A DNA stretch of 64,000 nucleotides from Cobetia sp. cqz5-12 (GCF_016495405.1 NZ_CP044522.1:2385876-2449875); one strand, 5' to 3'; positions 35,901 through 40,947 are shown, counted from the stretch's first letter. Made by a program: numbers and translations. Notes: a model not told the origin generated them from the sequence alone.

Positions 35901-38390
35901 ATTGGAAACGACACTGGTATCGTTTCCATTGTCTATCGGAGTAGAAGCATCCGTCGCGAAGGGATCAGACGGCGCCGTCAGATCATCACGCACGATGAAA
36001 GTGAAGCTATCGTTCAGGGAGTCGACACTTTCACCACCGTCGTGAACGTAGCGCAATCCCCCCGTCTGACCATCCGCCTGCGCGGTCAGAATCGCCTGGG
36101 AGTACCAGACATCGGTGGAGGCTGCCTCCCAGCTGTCGCCATCCCAGACTTCGAGTGAGCCACCGCTAAGCTCGGTGCTGGTGATCTGGAACCAGAGGTC
36201 ATCACTTTCCCCCTCGCCGTCCAGATTCTCCAGACTGCCATCCACATCCGACATCACCAGATTGGTGATTCGAACGATGCCATCGGTCGTGTCGGTCTTC
36301 TCGAGCAGACCGACACTGGAATTACCTGCGACAGGAGCATCATTGACGGGTGTTGCGTCGATGGTGAAGACATCGGTAATGGGGTCGAGCGTGTCGGGGT
36401 CCTTGTCGATGTCCGTCGGCAGGATGGTAAACGTGAAGCTGGACTCATGATCTTCGCTGCCATCGTGCAGGAAGGTGACCAGCCCATTATCGATATCTTC
36501 CTGGGTGAAGCTGCCGAAGTCGGAAATCGCCTGACCATCCAGGAATAGCGTCCCGTTGGTCGGTATGTTCGTCACGGTATAGACGATCTGGGTCGCAGGC
36601 AGCACGTAACCGTCCAGCTCGGCGCCATATTTGAGCATATCGTCTGTGATGACCACCGCGGTGGAAGCAGGATCGGCCGTACTTTCGCTCACGATGACGC
36701 CGGTATTGTTCACCTTCTCGGCGTAGATGGTTTCCTGTTGCTGCTCCCCGGGGCCGCCGGCCACATTGTCAATCAGGAAATTCAGCGTACCGACGGTCGG
36801 TGAATCCGCGCCGCCCCAGGTCCCTGCGTCGCCTGCCTCTTCAAATGCCTTGAATTCGGAATCCACCAACGTGAAGGTGAAGTCGTCCGCCGTGCCACCA
36901 GTACCATCCACGAGGGTCTGTTGATAACGGACCTCGCCCGCCGTGACCTGCGCCTGCGAGAAGGTGCCACCCACCGGCAGCTTGACCCAGTCAGACCCAT
37001 TGAGAATCTGGATCTCACCAAAGCTCGGCAAGGTGTCGATCTTGTAGCTCAGCTGATCATCGGTGCTGTCAGGGTCTAGCGCGTTCAGGGCAGATGCATC
37101 AATCAGCACCGCCCCATCAGTAGCGTCCAGCACATCGGTAGTGGGCGTCAGCGTCGGGTCATCATCATTCTCGAGAATGCTGATCTCGACGGTACGCTCA
37201 CTGGAAAGCTCATTCCCCGCCCCTTCACCGCCACCTGCGTCAGTCACCTTGATGGTGAAACTGGGCAAGTCATCGACAATCGGCTCGTCCCCATCATGGG
37301 CGAAGGACAGGTACTCGAGCTTGTCTGCAGTGAAACTGGCAGCCGCATCCGACGTGTCCGAGATGATCTCATCAGCATCTGCGATACCGTCCTGGTTGAG
37401 ATCCAGATAGAGGGTGCCACGCTCCGAGAGATTGCCCAGATCGGTGATTTCCACCGTTGCATTGGCCGCCGCATCGGCATGCCCGGATTCTTCATCGGTG
37501 TAGCTCAGGCCCAGCGAGGTATTTTCGCCCTCGAACTGCTGGGGGTCGCCCGTGACGGTCGGCGCGGCGTTGTCAGGAATCAGCTCGATATTGAGGGTAT
37601 TGGAGGCCTCACCACCCGCGCCATCCACCACTGTGATGGCGAAGCTATCACTGTCGCCCACGGCCACATCACTGCCGCCATGGGTATAGACCAGCTTGCT
37701 GAGCTGGTCTGCATCGAAACTTGAGCCAATTGCCACCGGAGATCCATTGAACGTCAGCGACCCGCCCGTGGGCAGGCTGTCGATCTCGATGATCAGTTGG
37801 TCAGTATCCTGCTCGCCGCTGACAATATCCGGATCACTCAGCCCCAGGGCCTCGATGGAGAAGGTGAAACTCCCCGCCTCGGTGACCGTCGCGCCGCTGT
37901 CCCCGAATACCGGGTCATCGTTGACTGGTGTCAGAGTGGCGACGAAATCGAGGCTGCCTCGGTCAGTATCCACCACTCCGTCCGTGGTTTCGGTGAGGCT
38001 CAGGCTCAAGGTGATATCGGCGGTGTAATCATCTCCCGGAGTGACCACGAGTCCAGCGAGCTGATCGGTGATCTGCTGGGCCGTGCCGGTCAGGGTCGCG
38101 CTGCTGCCGCCGCTACTGAACTCCGCTCCTGCATCGGCGGCTGCCTGATCCAGCTGCAAGGTCAGCGAGTACTCGTCCGTGGTGTTGCCCTCATCATCCA
38201 CGTTGCCACTGTCCGTGACACTCAGGCTCGAGAGCGAGAATTGCGTATCTTCGGTACCCGACAGCGAAGCACCAGTATCGGTGGCCGACACCTTGTCGCC
38301 ATTGCTATCGGCGCCCTCGGCAATGGTCACGGCAGCAGCGGCATCCAACAGCAGACGGGGCTCAAGAGCCTGGAGATCGAGTTCGCGCAT
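17994..38390 (-). CDS. Giant repetitive surface adhesin (6,798 residues) with N-terminal LEPR motif
   Basis: A single uninterrupted frame. Residues 9-18 read LEPRLLLDAA, the LEPR-XLL motif seen at the start of very large bacterial surface proteins. There is no Sec signal peptide. The first third consists of diverse cadherin-like and VCBS-like domains (recurring LSVTDSGN, VNDAP, YVHDGGES, EGGSFTVNADGTWSFDP). The middle alternates dystroglycan/Ig-like units (LPDGLVIDPATGEISGTLS) with VCBS units. Residues about 4275-5614 are ten 134-residue repeats and 5615-6322 are three 236-residue repeats. The last 250 residues are distinct: LTPEQEEEESLEYYRNL, then a Pro/Glu-rich linker and an acidic end (ADVLADLMALLSDDSENS). 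No RTX nonapeptide and no LapA-type retention module were seen. Composition is very rich in Asp, Thr, Val, Gly and Ser, with almost no Cys and few Lys. ATG 38390 has only a weak ribosome site. Calcium-bound adhesion or biofilm function is inferred from domain type; export is probably by the genes downstream. Confidence 0.93.
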   Translation of the reverse strand: MRELDLQALEPRLLLDAAAAVTIAEGADSNGDKVSATDTGASLSGTEDTQFSLSSLSVTDSGNVDDEGNTTDEYSLTLQLDQAAADAGAEFSSGGSSATLTGTAQQITDQLAGLVVTPGDDYTADITLSLSLTETTDGVVDTDRGSLDFVATLTPVNDDPVFGDSGATVTEAGSFTFSIEALGLSDPDIVSGEQDTDQLIIEIDSLPTGGSLTFNGSPVAIGSSFDADQLSKLVYTHGGSDVAVGDSDSFAITVVDGAGGEASNTLNIELIPDNAAPTVTGDPQQFEGENTSLGLSYTDEESGHADAAANATVEITDLGNLSERGTLYLDLNQDGIADADEIISDTSDAAASFTADKLEYLSFAHDGDEPIVDDLPSFTIKVTDAGGGEGAGNELSSERTVEISILENDDDPTLTPTTDVLDATDGAVLIDASALNALDPDSTDDQLSYKIDTLPSFGEIQILNGSDWVKLPVGGTFSQAQVTAGEVRYQQTLVDGTGGTADDFTFTLVDSEFKAFEEAGDAGTWGGADSPTVGTLNFLIDNVAGGPGEQQQETIYAEKVNNTGVIVSESTADPASTAVVITDDMLKYGAELDGYVLPATQIVYTVTNIPTNGTLFLDGQAISDFGSFTQEDIDNGLVTFLHDGSEDHESSFTFTILPTDIDKDPDTLDPITDVFTIDATPVNDAPVAGNSSVGLLEKTDTTDGIVRITNLVMSDVDGSLENLDGEGESDDLWFQITSTELSGGSLEVWDGDSWEAASTDVWYSQAILTAQADGQTGGLRYVHDGGESVDSLNDSFTFIVRDDLTAPSDPFATDASTPIDNGNDTSVVSNVGNVTIEVTPFNDAPLIPLTSDAANQTVIDALDQSSTSANDVLTLGEGETAVIDNSLLQAVDSDNTTRQSTFVITSLPENGTLTVNGKVLRVGSSFTQADIDSGALSYEHDGGEGHSDEFTFTVSDGPLTTDVATFSIDITPLNDAPTLTALQPDPNLVTSVPLTLGNAFTIADVDIDDGNIDAPDEEDQISITLVLNDADGNQLDGGVGGDGALAVDITSIVGVDLTQGVSGLDTRLVLTGEVSAVQEALTTLTAVVNNDLNTRLNLVATVDDRLSSTTANGGEGNEGGDAISDENNTVTESIELLASTENDAPVVTLPAPGELTVVEDSNWNTLSGISVADPDSFDEEMTVEVSVAEGSVRITAANAGDATVSGNNSGTITVTGTLDDVNTALAKVQYRPATNDNGTVALTVTATDSELHGSGTAETGSKTTDITVTAVNDEPVLTSTTPVQTMDDGQPLTITGLSVADINDVGQEVFTDSQTVTVTVRGGATGETGGTLNMDAAGVTGNGTSEVTLTGTLSEINAALDDLVLTAAEVNADTSVILDVEFSDDGNGNLALANAFLVSTAITVNVSGTNDTPTITVGNNAPEVDEDGSLTLSELGVTLADADDFGADNLTLTLTVVAPDIPDRGTFSNGSETITFTGTVAELQTVLDTEVYKPADDYYGQVTLNIVFNDAGNTGQGGAQIATRDITLAVTPVNDRPVADGADESIVAIAEDTAAVDIAGTDLYTLLVDQYDDTTDDQTDENGNTAATTETDLTYVAIVGNTSTDAQGEWEYSTDGGSTWEQIPGNLRNNNALILPADADIRFVPADDFNGEPGALTVRLGDDSAALVASTDADDLRNLNQTANGDRDLATGVWSSRTIAINTSITAVNDAPATPDDSVILAAINEDDTDPAGATIADLVGDNFDDASADDQTQEAVSGGSSANALAGIAITSNPADDSEGTWQYSTDAGASWTDVPADVSASNALVLSATDSVRFLPAEDFNGDPTGLTYVVADDSSGAVTSGSSVDVSTFDETGIWSSVTDADTLNTTVNAINDAPVLSGGTAAQAFPISAVEAGGEGTGTNEVSLVAGASLSDVDTALVGDNFGGGTITVSIDAATAADVFAVDDSLAGFAGASLADGTLTVTLDSGATAAQVSALIDSLTYQNTSDDPDTDTRAYTIVVNDGNNDGLAEIDGAGLDSNVLTGYLQVVDTNDGPVANDDADATDEGVALSTADTPNLFDNDTDLDTPTDDFTITQVNGNSGGVGSAVSGSEGGSFTVNADGTWSFDPGADFDGLTDGESAVTTITYQVSDGEGGVSTATVSVTVNGVDDTPTLTPDTGNVTEDTDVTSDNLTTSGTLDAGTGGDNGEDKFTPETVSGSYGALVVDADGNWSYSADNTQDVIQQLNQGATLTDTLTVTNADGVTQTTVSITITGVNDAPVAVADTGETAENLELSVAAEDGVLANDTDIDTGSTGTVSQVAGDTSGVGAAVAMAGGGTVTIAADGSYVFAPGTDFDYLAEGATATTTVAYTVIDDNGAESSNTLTITVTGTNDVPAVVETQAAQESVDGQAITPFDVVDLFADADDGAVLTYSATELPDGLSIDPDTGVISGTLTSDASQGGSGGVHTVTLTATDENNAPVTTTFTWTVANVDPVAQDNSNAISEGLATDSVSTADGNVISDAGTDSDGGNDNDAIVVSGVGAGANQGTDEAAGTPVAGSYGSVTIAEDGRYTYTLDNTDPVIQALDVGDSLTDTFTYEVSDGQGGTDTALLTITINGTNDAPVAADDASTTDEDTALATNDTTNVLGNDVDVDADSALVVSQVNGSGANVGQPVTGSEGGDFTLNADGSWSFDPSGDFEALKDGESAVTTLTYQVSDGLGGVSTATVSVTINGVDDVPTLTPAAGDVTEDIAVNGEGDLVAAGTLAAGTGGDAGEDKFTAGTLTGEYGELAVDTDGNWAYSADNAQDAVQQLNQGVELTDTFTVTNADGVTTTTVTITLTGVNDAPVAEADTVTTAENANLVVDAVEGVLSNDTDIDTGSTSVVSQVAGTAAGVDAAVDMTGGGSITIAEDGSYTFAPGSDFDTLAVGESATTTIAYTVQDDNGAESSSTLTITVTGTNDAPIVVATQGDQTHEDGEAITEFSVASLFEDVDNGAELTYSAAQLPDGLSLDPQTGVISGTLSSDASQGGTDGVHTVVLTADDGNGGVITTSFTWTVANVVPVAEDNSDSLDEGVADTSVSQAQGNVINDAGTDSDGGNDNDDIVVSGVGFGENVATGSAADTEVSGTYGAVVIEADGSYTYTLDNSNAAVQALDIGDSLVETFTYEISDGQGGVATALLTLTINGTNDAPVLVDNAQPVEQNDADGDEVTPVDVSTAFADVDGDAVLTYSAANLPDGLTIDPDTGVISGTLTSDASQGGTDGAHSVTVTATDEQNATVTSTFVWNIDNVAPVAQDNIASVSEGLDTTSTSATGGNVLTDAALDASVDADGGNDTDTLSVSGVGAGQTVVDAATTASGTYGSLSLDSAGDYDYTLDNTNPDVQALAVGESVTETFTYAISDGQGGSDTAELTITINGTNDAPAITIATGDSISAALSESDSGLTAAGTLTVTDVDTSDSVTPTVEAVVADGDVNGLSDAALLAMFSVDGGAIIDGTANDGTLNWGFDSSALPEAFDHLEQGEVLTLTYQVDVADGNGGTDTQDVMLTITGTNDAPVLVAGAQPQDQSDNDGHAITPFSVADAFADVDNEAVLSFAADNLPPGLVIDADTGEISGTLSPDASIGGDDGVYTVTLTATDENGAEVTTTFTWSVANVAPQAENDAAFVTEGLDAGDSSDVSGNVLAAAGAGVNDQADSDGGNDSDALVVSGLAFGAVPSAFTAAGSDVEGNYGAVIINEDGTYTYALNNAHEDVQALAEGEVLSETFTYQISDGQGGTDTALLTITINGSNDAPLIAIEGDDSAAEALTETDDTLATSGTLSVSDLDTSDIVTSSIDSVTATGDTDGLSNAELLGMLSVDADAIIDGEANDGTLNWSFDSNSVAGEAFDHLAVGESLVLDYTVVVTDSQGASAEQVVSININGTNDAPVIAVEGDDSASADLFETNAPLSADGTLSVSDLDTTDDVTPSVTAVAADGDTDGLSNAELLSMLSVDADAIIANTENDGTLNWAFDSANLPEAFDHLALDETLVLDYTVQVTDSQGATAEQVVTITITGTNDAPVLVADAQPADQADNDGDPITPFSVADAFTDIDNDTVLSFSADNLPDGIEIDPTSGEISGTLSTDASIGGDNDDGTYTVILTATDENGATVTTSFTWTVANVAPEAFDNVADLEEGIATGDTSTATGNVLDDAQPDADTDGGNDSDALIVSGIGAGTNAGTASAVDTDVTGTYGSITVAEDGSYTYTLDNTNPDVQALAVGESLNETFTYQISDGQGGFDTALLTITINSTNDAPVIDIDGDDSAAAILTETDATLSAAGTLSVSDVDTTDEVTPSVTAVTADGDVDGLTNDQLLGMLSVDADAIINGEANDGTLNWTFDSSSVAGEAFDHLAVGESLVLDYTVVVTDSQGATAEQVVQITINGTNDVPVIAIEGDDSAAESLTETDDTLATSGTLSVSDLDTSDEVTPSVTAVTATGDTDDLSNAELLSMLSVDADAIIDGVSNDGTLNWTFDSSSVEGEAFDHLAVGESLVLDYTVVVTDSQGATAEQVVSITINGSNDAPVIALEGDDSASESLTETDDTLTTAGTLSVSDLDTTDEVTPSVTAVTATGDTDGLSNAELLSMLSVDADAIIDGVSNDGTLNWTFDSSSVAGEAFDHLAVGESLVLDYTVVVTDSQGVTAEQVVSITINGSNDAPVIAIEGDDSASESLTETDDTLTTAGTLSVSDLDTTDEVTPSVTAVTATGDTDGLSNAELLSMLSVDADAIIDGVSNDGTLNWTFDSSSVAGEAFDHLAVGESLVLDYTVVVTDRQGVTAEQVVSITISGTNDAPVIAIEGDDSAAETLTETDATLTTSGTLSVSDLDTTDEVMPSVTAVTATGDTDGLSNDQLLGMLSVDADAIIDGANNDGTLNWTFDSSSVEGEAFDHLAVGESLVLDYTVVVTDSQGATAEQVVSITINGSNDAPVIAIEGDDSAAESLTETDAPLTTAGTLSVSDLDTTDEVTPSVTAVTATGDTDGLSNAELLGMLSVDADAIIDGANNDGTLNWTFDSSSVAGEAFDHLAVGESLVLDYTVVVTDSQGVTAEQVVSITINGTNDAPVIAIEGDDSAAESLTETDDTLTTAGTLSVSDLDTSDEVTPSVTAVTATGDTDGLSNAELLGMLSVDADAIIDGVSNDGTLNWTFDSSSVAGEAFDHLAVGESLVLDYTVVVTDSQGATAEQVVSITINGSNDAPVIAIEGDDSASETLTETDDTLTTAGTLSVSDLDTTDEVTPSVTAVTATGDTDGLSNAELLGMLSVDADAIIDGVSNDGTLNWTFDSSSVAGEAFDHLAVGESLVLDYTVVVTDSQGVTAEQVVSITINGTNDAPVIAIEGDDSASESLTETDDTLTTAGTLSVSDLDTSDEVTPSVTAVTATGDTDDLSNAELLGMLSVDADAIIDGVSNDGTLNWTFDSSSVEGEAFDHLAVGESLVLDYTVVVTDSQGATAEQVVQITINGSNDAPVIAIEGDDSASESLTETDDTLATSGTLSVSDLDTTDEVTPSVTAVTATGDTDGLSNAELLGMLSVDADAIIANTENDGTLNWTFDSSSVAGEAFDHLAVGESLVLDYTVVVTDSQGATAEQVVQITINGSNDAPVLVDGEQPIDQSSNDGDPITPFSVADAFTDIDNGAELSFSADNLPDGLVIDPATGEISGTLSPDASAGGDNADGIYTVTLTGTDENGAGVTTTFTWTVANVAPQAFDNTAELEEGVAISDTSTTTGNVLSDGDTNGDVDVDGGNDTDTLVVSGIGAGANADTDIAAGTPVTGTYGSVTIAEDGSYTYTLDNINAEVQALAEGEVITETFTYEISDGQGGTDTALLTVTINGTNDAPRATLRAPQVETGSDGEEIAPISLQDAFQDVDSGAQLSYTAENLPDGLVIDPVTGVISGTIANDASQSGNTPTDGRYTVTVTATDEQGQSADVTLNFFVANVAPDAFDNTAELDEGIATSDTSTTTGNVLSDGDINGDVDIDGGNDTDALVVSGIGAGTNAGTDTAAGTPVTGTYGSVTIAEDGSYTYTLDNINAEVQALAEGEVITETFTYEISDGQGGTDTALLTVTINGTNDAPRATLRAPQVETGSDGEEIAPISLQDAFQDVDSGAQLSYTAENLPDGLVIDPVTGVISGTIANDASQSGNTPTDGRYTVTVTATDEQGQSADVTLNFFVANVAPEAFDNTAELDEGIATSDTSTTTGNVLSDGDINGDVDIDGGNDTDALVVSGIGAGANAGTDTAAGRPVTGTYGSVTIAEDGSYTYTLDNSNAAVQALADGEVLTDTFTYQIDDGQGGTDTALLTVTINGTNDAPVLVDDAQPADQSANDGDTITPFTIADAFTDVDDGAVLTYSVDNLPDGLVIDSITGEISGTLSSDASTGGDNNDGIYTVTLTGTDENGLDVTTTFTFEVENPAPLALDQSADVSEDGVTTAEGSLLVDADGEPVTIDGDGDSLLIASINGQAVAGSDTVIQGTYGQLIISVDGTWKYVLDNDSDAIQSLDDGQQVTDDFSFVVSDGEGGTAAGELTIRVAGLSDNVVPEPVVPVTPVEGSSGNGYPTGRATAGSDEGGAGFLPEGDEELFQPLSDSTLVDIPSIQPVQLTIILRDVVANEAVYEFALPAGAFESTNNEEIKVEATRTDGSPLPDYVAFDSDSLNFRVNRALALSLGVERVDVKVIGRDESGNEASTTFVIYLTPEQEEEESLEYYRNLANDGEEQPPAEGQQEDEAEPSTEVTGTPDLENGEDQASVSGAVPLSEMLKVAGRDGFSHDHADVLADLMALLSDDSENS
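19425..21548 (-). repeat. Three tandem 708-bp coding repeats in the adhesin
   Basis: Units 20841-21548, 20133-20840 and 19425-20132 each encode 236 residues (an Ig/cadherin-like unit plus a VCBS-like unit), bounded by an Asn-Asp-Ala-Pro motif. The second and third are almost identical over long stretches (about 19640-20130 against 20348-20838 shows only isolated base differences), which indicates recent duplication or gene conversion. The first differs in its initial third. Confidence 0.88.
21549..25568 (-). repeat. Ten tandem 402-bp coding repeats in the adhesin
   Basis: Exactly 4,020 bases, ten units of 402 bp (134 residues), bounded on both sides by Asn-Asp-Ala-Pro. Each unit runs VIAIEGDDSA, TAGTLSVSDLDTTDEVTPSV, LSMLSVDADAIIDG, NDGTLNWTFDSSSV, EAFDHLAVGESLVLDYTVV and ends SITINGSNDAP. 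Units differ by few substitutions (Ala/Ser at DDSA[AS]E, Gly/Ser in LL[GS]ML, Gly/Asp in DT[GD]... positions). Older, diverged relatives of the unit lie upstream at about 26,260-27,090. Confidence 0.92.
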
Positions 38391-38417
38391 GGATGGGCAC
38401 CATTGTAAATTTGTGAA

Positions 38418-38423
38418 ATTATA
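38418..38423 (-). promoter_or_regulatory. Possible -10 element of the adhesin promoter
   Basis: A perfect TATAAT on the minus strand 28 bases before the adhesin ATG, in a locally A/T-rich stretch. No good -35 box lies 16-18 bases upstream, so an activator or alternative sigma factor may be needed. TTGTG and CACAA arms flank the element (38411-38433) and could be an operator. Confidence 0.4.
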
Positions 38424-38582
38424 AGTTACACAAAGATACGTTATGCCTTGCGTCGAATGGAACGTAACAAAAATTCACGTTCCTTCCACGCTTGAGAATT
38501 CGATCCAATGAAACAGTCAAAATTCAGGATCTTGGATCAAGAGGTACTCGCAGATCAGTCCCGTGGTGACTGTACCAACATG

Positions 38583-38615
38583 AAAAAGAGACTAAGCGCA
38601 TCGCACTTAGCCTCT
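38583..38615 (-). terminator. Rho-independent terminator after the phosphatase gene
   Basis: On the minus strand a 13-bp stem (38603-38615 with 38587-38599, two G-U pairs) with a 3-base loop is followed by TTTTT. It lies 54 bases after the phosphatase stop and insulates the adhesin gene from it. Confidence 0.85.
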
Positions 38616-38668
38616 CTCTAAAAACTATACAGGTCATCTTTTGGATTTCGACAAAAGCTGGACCTTGG

Positions 38669-39109
38669 TTACGACAGTTTCTTGACCCACAGCGCCGCAG
38701 CGTCCACGAGTTTCTGGTGCGCGTGCCGGAAGGCCTCTTCACTCTTGCGATAGGGATCCGGAATCTCTTCGCCCTGGCCCCCCGCCAGCCAGCGGCCGAA
38801 CATCATCGTCTTGCCACTGACTTGCGGGGCCATCTGGTTGATGGCACGACGATGACCATCGCTCATGACCAGAATCAGATCCGCCGCCGTCAACATCTCG
38901 ACCGATACCTGCCGCGCACGATGCCCATCAACCTCCAGACCGGACTCGAGAGCGAATCTAGCCGCCGTGGGTTCGACAGGATGATCGACCAATGCGCCTA
39001 CACCCGCCGAGTGCACGGTCTTGCCCGGCAACGCTTGCTTCAGCAGCGCCTCACCGACCGGACTGCGACAGATGTTGCCGGTACACACCACCAGAATATT
39101 GTTGAACAC
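38669..39109 (-). CDS. Low-molecular-weight protein tyrosine phosphatase (Wzb/Etp-like)
   Basis: 146 residues beginning with GTG 39109 (AGGAAG six bases upstream; no suitable ATG). The catalytic loop VVCTGNICRSP supplies Cys9 and Arg15, and the general-acid loop is EIPDPYRKS. Length and the ILVVCTGNICRSP start match Wzb/Etp-type phosphatases, which dephosphorylate tyrosine autokinases that control exopolysaccharide export. No such kinase or polysaccharide gene lies in this window, so the substrate is unknown. It sits directly upstream of the adhesin on the same strand but is separated by a strong terminator. A redox or arsenate role is unlikely because the ArsC-type Cys82/Cys89 pair is absent. 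Confidence 0.9.
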   Translation of the reverse strand: MFNNILVVCTGNICRSPVGEALLKQALPGKTVHSAGVGALVDHPVEPTAARFALESGLEVDGHRARQVSVEMLTAADLILVMSDGHRRAINQMAPQVSGKTMMFGRWLAGGQGEEIPDPYRKSEEAFRHAHQKLVDAAALWVKKLS

Positions 39110-39454
39110 GCTGACTTCCTCTTCCTTGTGACGCTTGCACTCATGTCGATGGCCCGGGATTGGAGACGCTTTCCAGCGCCCGGACACCAGAGGTCCATTG
39201 TCGCATGCTGGCAGCCCGTGGGGCAGGCTTGTGAAGCTCGATTGACGCAGCCTGTGACGTTTCAAGGGGAACGCGCGTGCTTATATGGCAACACTGAGAT
39301 GACGTCAGATCGATCCTCCTGACTCTTGAAGGTCAGTGGCGATATCTCCAGATCTTGTCGTGTAGCCAATGATGTGGCTGATCCGAGGTCGATGTCTCAG
39401 GGGATATCCATCGCTCGGCCACTCGCTGAACCAGCACCCAGATAGGGAGGCAAG
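39110..39454. other. Divergent intergenic region
   Basis: About 345 bases between the phosphatase gene (minus) and the aldehyde dehydrogenase gene (plus). No coding frame is convincing. It should hold two divergent promoters; no consensus -35/-10 pair was picked out with confidence. Confidence 0.5.
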
Positions 39455-40837
39455 ATGAGCAACAAGACACTGACCGCGACCAACCCGGCCAATGACAAGG
39501 TTCTCAATGAATACGCCACGCTGAGCAAGGAAGAGGTTCAGCAGAAACTGGAACAGACACGCAATGCCTATCCGCAATATCGCGAGCTTTCGCTCGAAGA
39601 ACGTGCGAAACGTCTGCACGCCTTGGCAGACCTGATAGATCAGCGTCAGCAGGACATTGCCACCTTGATCGCCCATGAGATGGGCAAGCCGTATCAGCAA
39701 GGCATCAGCGAGACACAGATCTCCTCCAGCATCGCGCGTTTCTATGCCGACAACCTCCCCACGCTGATGGAAACCGAGCAGCGCGACGCCGAGGGTGCCG
39801 TCAGAGCGAAGATCGTCAAGGACCCTATCGGCGCAGTGCTGGGCGTGATGCCGTGGAACTATCCGCTCTATCAGGTCATTCGCTTCGCGACCCCGGCACT
39901 GGCAGGTGGCAATGTCTGCCTGATGAAGCATGCCTCCAATGTTCCGGGCTGTGCCGAGCTCATCACCCAGCTGTTCCACGAGGCCGGTTTCAAAGATGGC
40001 GTCTTCACCTGGCTGCCGGTGGGCTCGGAGATGATCGAAGACATCATCAATGATCCTGTCGTGCAGGGCGTTACCCTCACCGGTAGCGAGGAGGCAGGCC
40101 GCAAGGTCGCCGAGCAGGCCGGTGCGGCGCTCAAGCCAAGCGTACTGGAACTGGGCGGTATCGATCCGCTTATCGTGCTGGATGATGCCGACATCGAGCG
40201 TGCGGTGGATCTCGCCATCGCCGGACGTTTCGACAATACCGGCCAGAGCTGCGCTGCTTCCAAGCGCCTTATCGTCGACAAGTCCATCGCCGAAGACTTC
40301 TCCAAGCGCCTGATCGAGAAGGTCAAGGACATGCGCATGGACGACCCGCTCAGCGAAGGGGTCGATATCGGCCCGATGTCACGCAAGGACCTGCGCGATG
40401 ATCTGCATGATCAGGTCCAACGCGCCATCAAGGCCGGCGCCAAGCTTGAGTGCGGCGGCGAGATTCCGGATCGAGACGGTGCCTGGTATCCGCCGACGGT
40501 GCTGACCAACGTCACCCAGGGCAACCCTGCCTTCAATGAAGAGCTGTTCGGCCCGGTCGCTTCCGTCGTGGTCGCGGACAACGAGGCGCATGCCATCGAG
40601 CTCGCCAACGACTGCCCGTATGGTCTGGGCAGCACGGTGGTGGCCAAGGACGACGAACGTGGAGAACGCGTCTCTCGTCAACTGGAAGCCGGTATGAGCT
40701 TCGTCAACCGCCCGACCACGCCCTTCGCCCAACTGCCCTTCGGCGGTGTCAAAGGCAGTGGCTATGGCCGTGAGCAGAGCGAATATGGCTTCGGTGCCTT
40801 CATGAACATCCGCACCGTCTATGTCGCTGAGCACTGA
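39455..40837 (+). CDS. NAD(P)-dependent succinate-semialdehyde dehydrogenase (Sad/GabD-like)
   Basis: 460-residue aldehyde dehydrogenase superfamily enzyme. GVMPWNYPLYQVIRFATPAL, LTGSEEAGRKVAEQAG (cofactor site), the general-base Glu in LELGGIDP (near residue 232), the nucleophile Cys in NTGQSCAASKR (near 266) and FGPVASV are all present. The short length and LELGGIDPLIVLDDAD resemble Sad/YneI-type succinate-semialdehyde dehydrogenases, which oxidise succinate semialdehyde to succinate in GABA breakdown. Exact substrate is uncertain because no gabT or transporter is adjacent. ATG 39455 has GGGAGG upstream. A strong terminator follows. Confidence 0.85.
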   Translation: MSNKTLTATNPANDKVLNEYATLSKEEVQQKLEQTRNAYPQYRELSLEERAKRLHALADLIDQRQQDIATLIAHEMGKPYQQGISETQISSSIARFYADNLPTLMETEQRDAEGAVRAKIVKDPIGAVLGVMPWNYPLYQVIRFATPALAGGNVCLMKHASNVPGCAELITQLFHEAGFKDGVFTWLPVGSEMIEDIINDPVVQGVTLTGSEEAGRKVAEQAGAALKPSVLELGGIDPLIVLDDADIERAVDLAIAGRFDNTGQSCAASKRLIVDKSIAEDFSKRLIEKVKDMRMDDPLSEGVDIGPMSRKDLRDDLHDQVQRAIKAGAKLECGGEIPDRDGAWYPPTVLTNVTQGNPAFNEELFGPVASVVVADNEAHAIELANDCPYGLGSTVVAKDDERGERVSRQLEAGMSFVNRPTTPFAQLPFGGVKGSGYGREQSEYGFGAFMNIRTVYVAEH

Positions 40838-40900
40838 TGTGACACATCGTCGATGTCCCTGAGCACTGAGCTTTTGAGGCATTGATGTCGCGAAGTCAGG
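40821..40900. repeat. Decayed 32-bp tandem repeat spanning the end of the dehydrogenase gene
   Basis: Units at 40821-40852, 40853-40884 and a partial at 40885-40900. The first two share ATGTC, then CTGAGCACTGA, at the same spacing. The first unit includes the last codons and the stop of the dehydrogenase gene, so the 3' end of the gene appears to have been duplicated into non-coding sequence. Confidence 0.6.
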
Positions 40901-40921
40901 CAGCCCATGGCTGCAATCAAC

Positions 40922-40947
40922 AACGCCCCGCTTTTCAGCGGGGCGTT
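40922..40947. terminator. Strong rho-independent terminator
   Basis: Perfect 11-bp stem (40922-40932 with 40937-40947, AACGCCCCGCT) with a TTTC loop, followed by TT. It ends the dehydrogenase transcript and may also serve the convergent cation transporter gene. Confidence 0.88.

Noticed and set aside
38411..38433. CRP/FNR site at the TTGTG...CACAA arms before the adhesin
   Set aside because: The distance between the arms is too large for the TGTGA-N6-TCACA or TTGAT-N4-ATCAA spacing.
38669..39109. Arsenate reductase as the identity of the low-molecular-weight phosphatase
   Set aside because: It has the phosphatase loop and the DPYRKS acid loop but lacks the Cys82/Cys89 pair seen in the real ArsC at 46357-46770.
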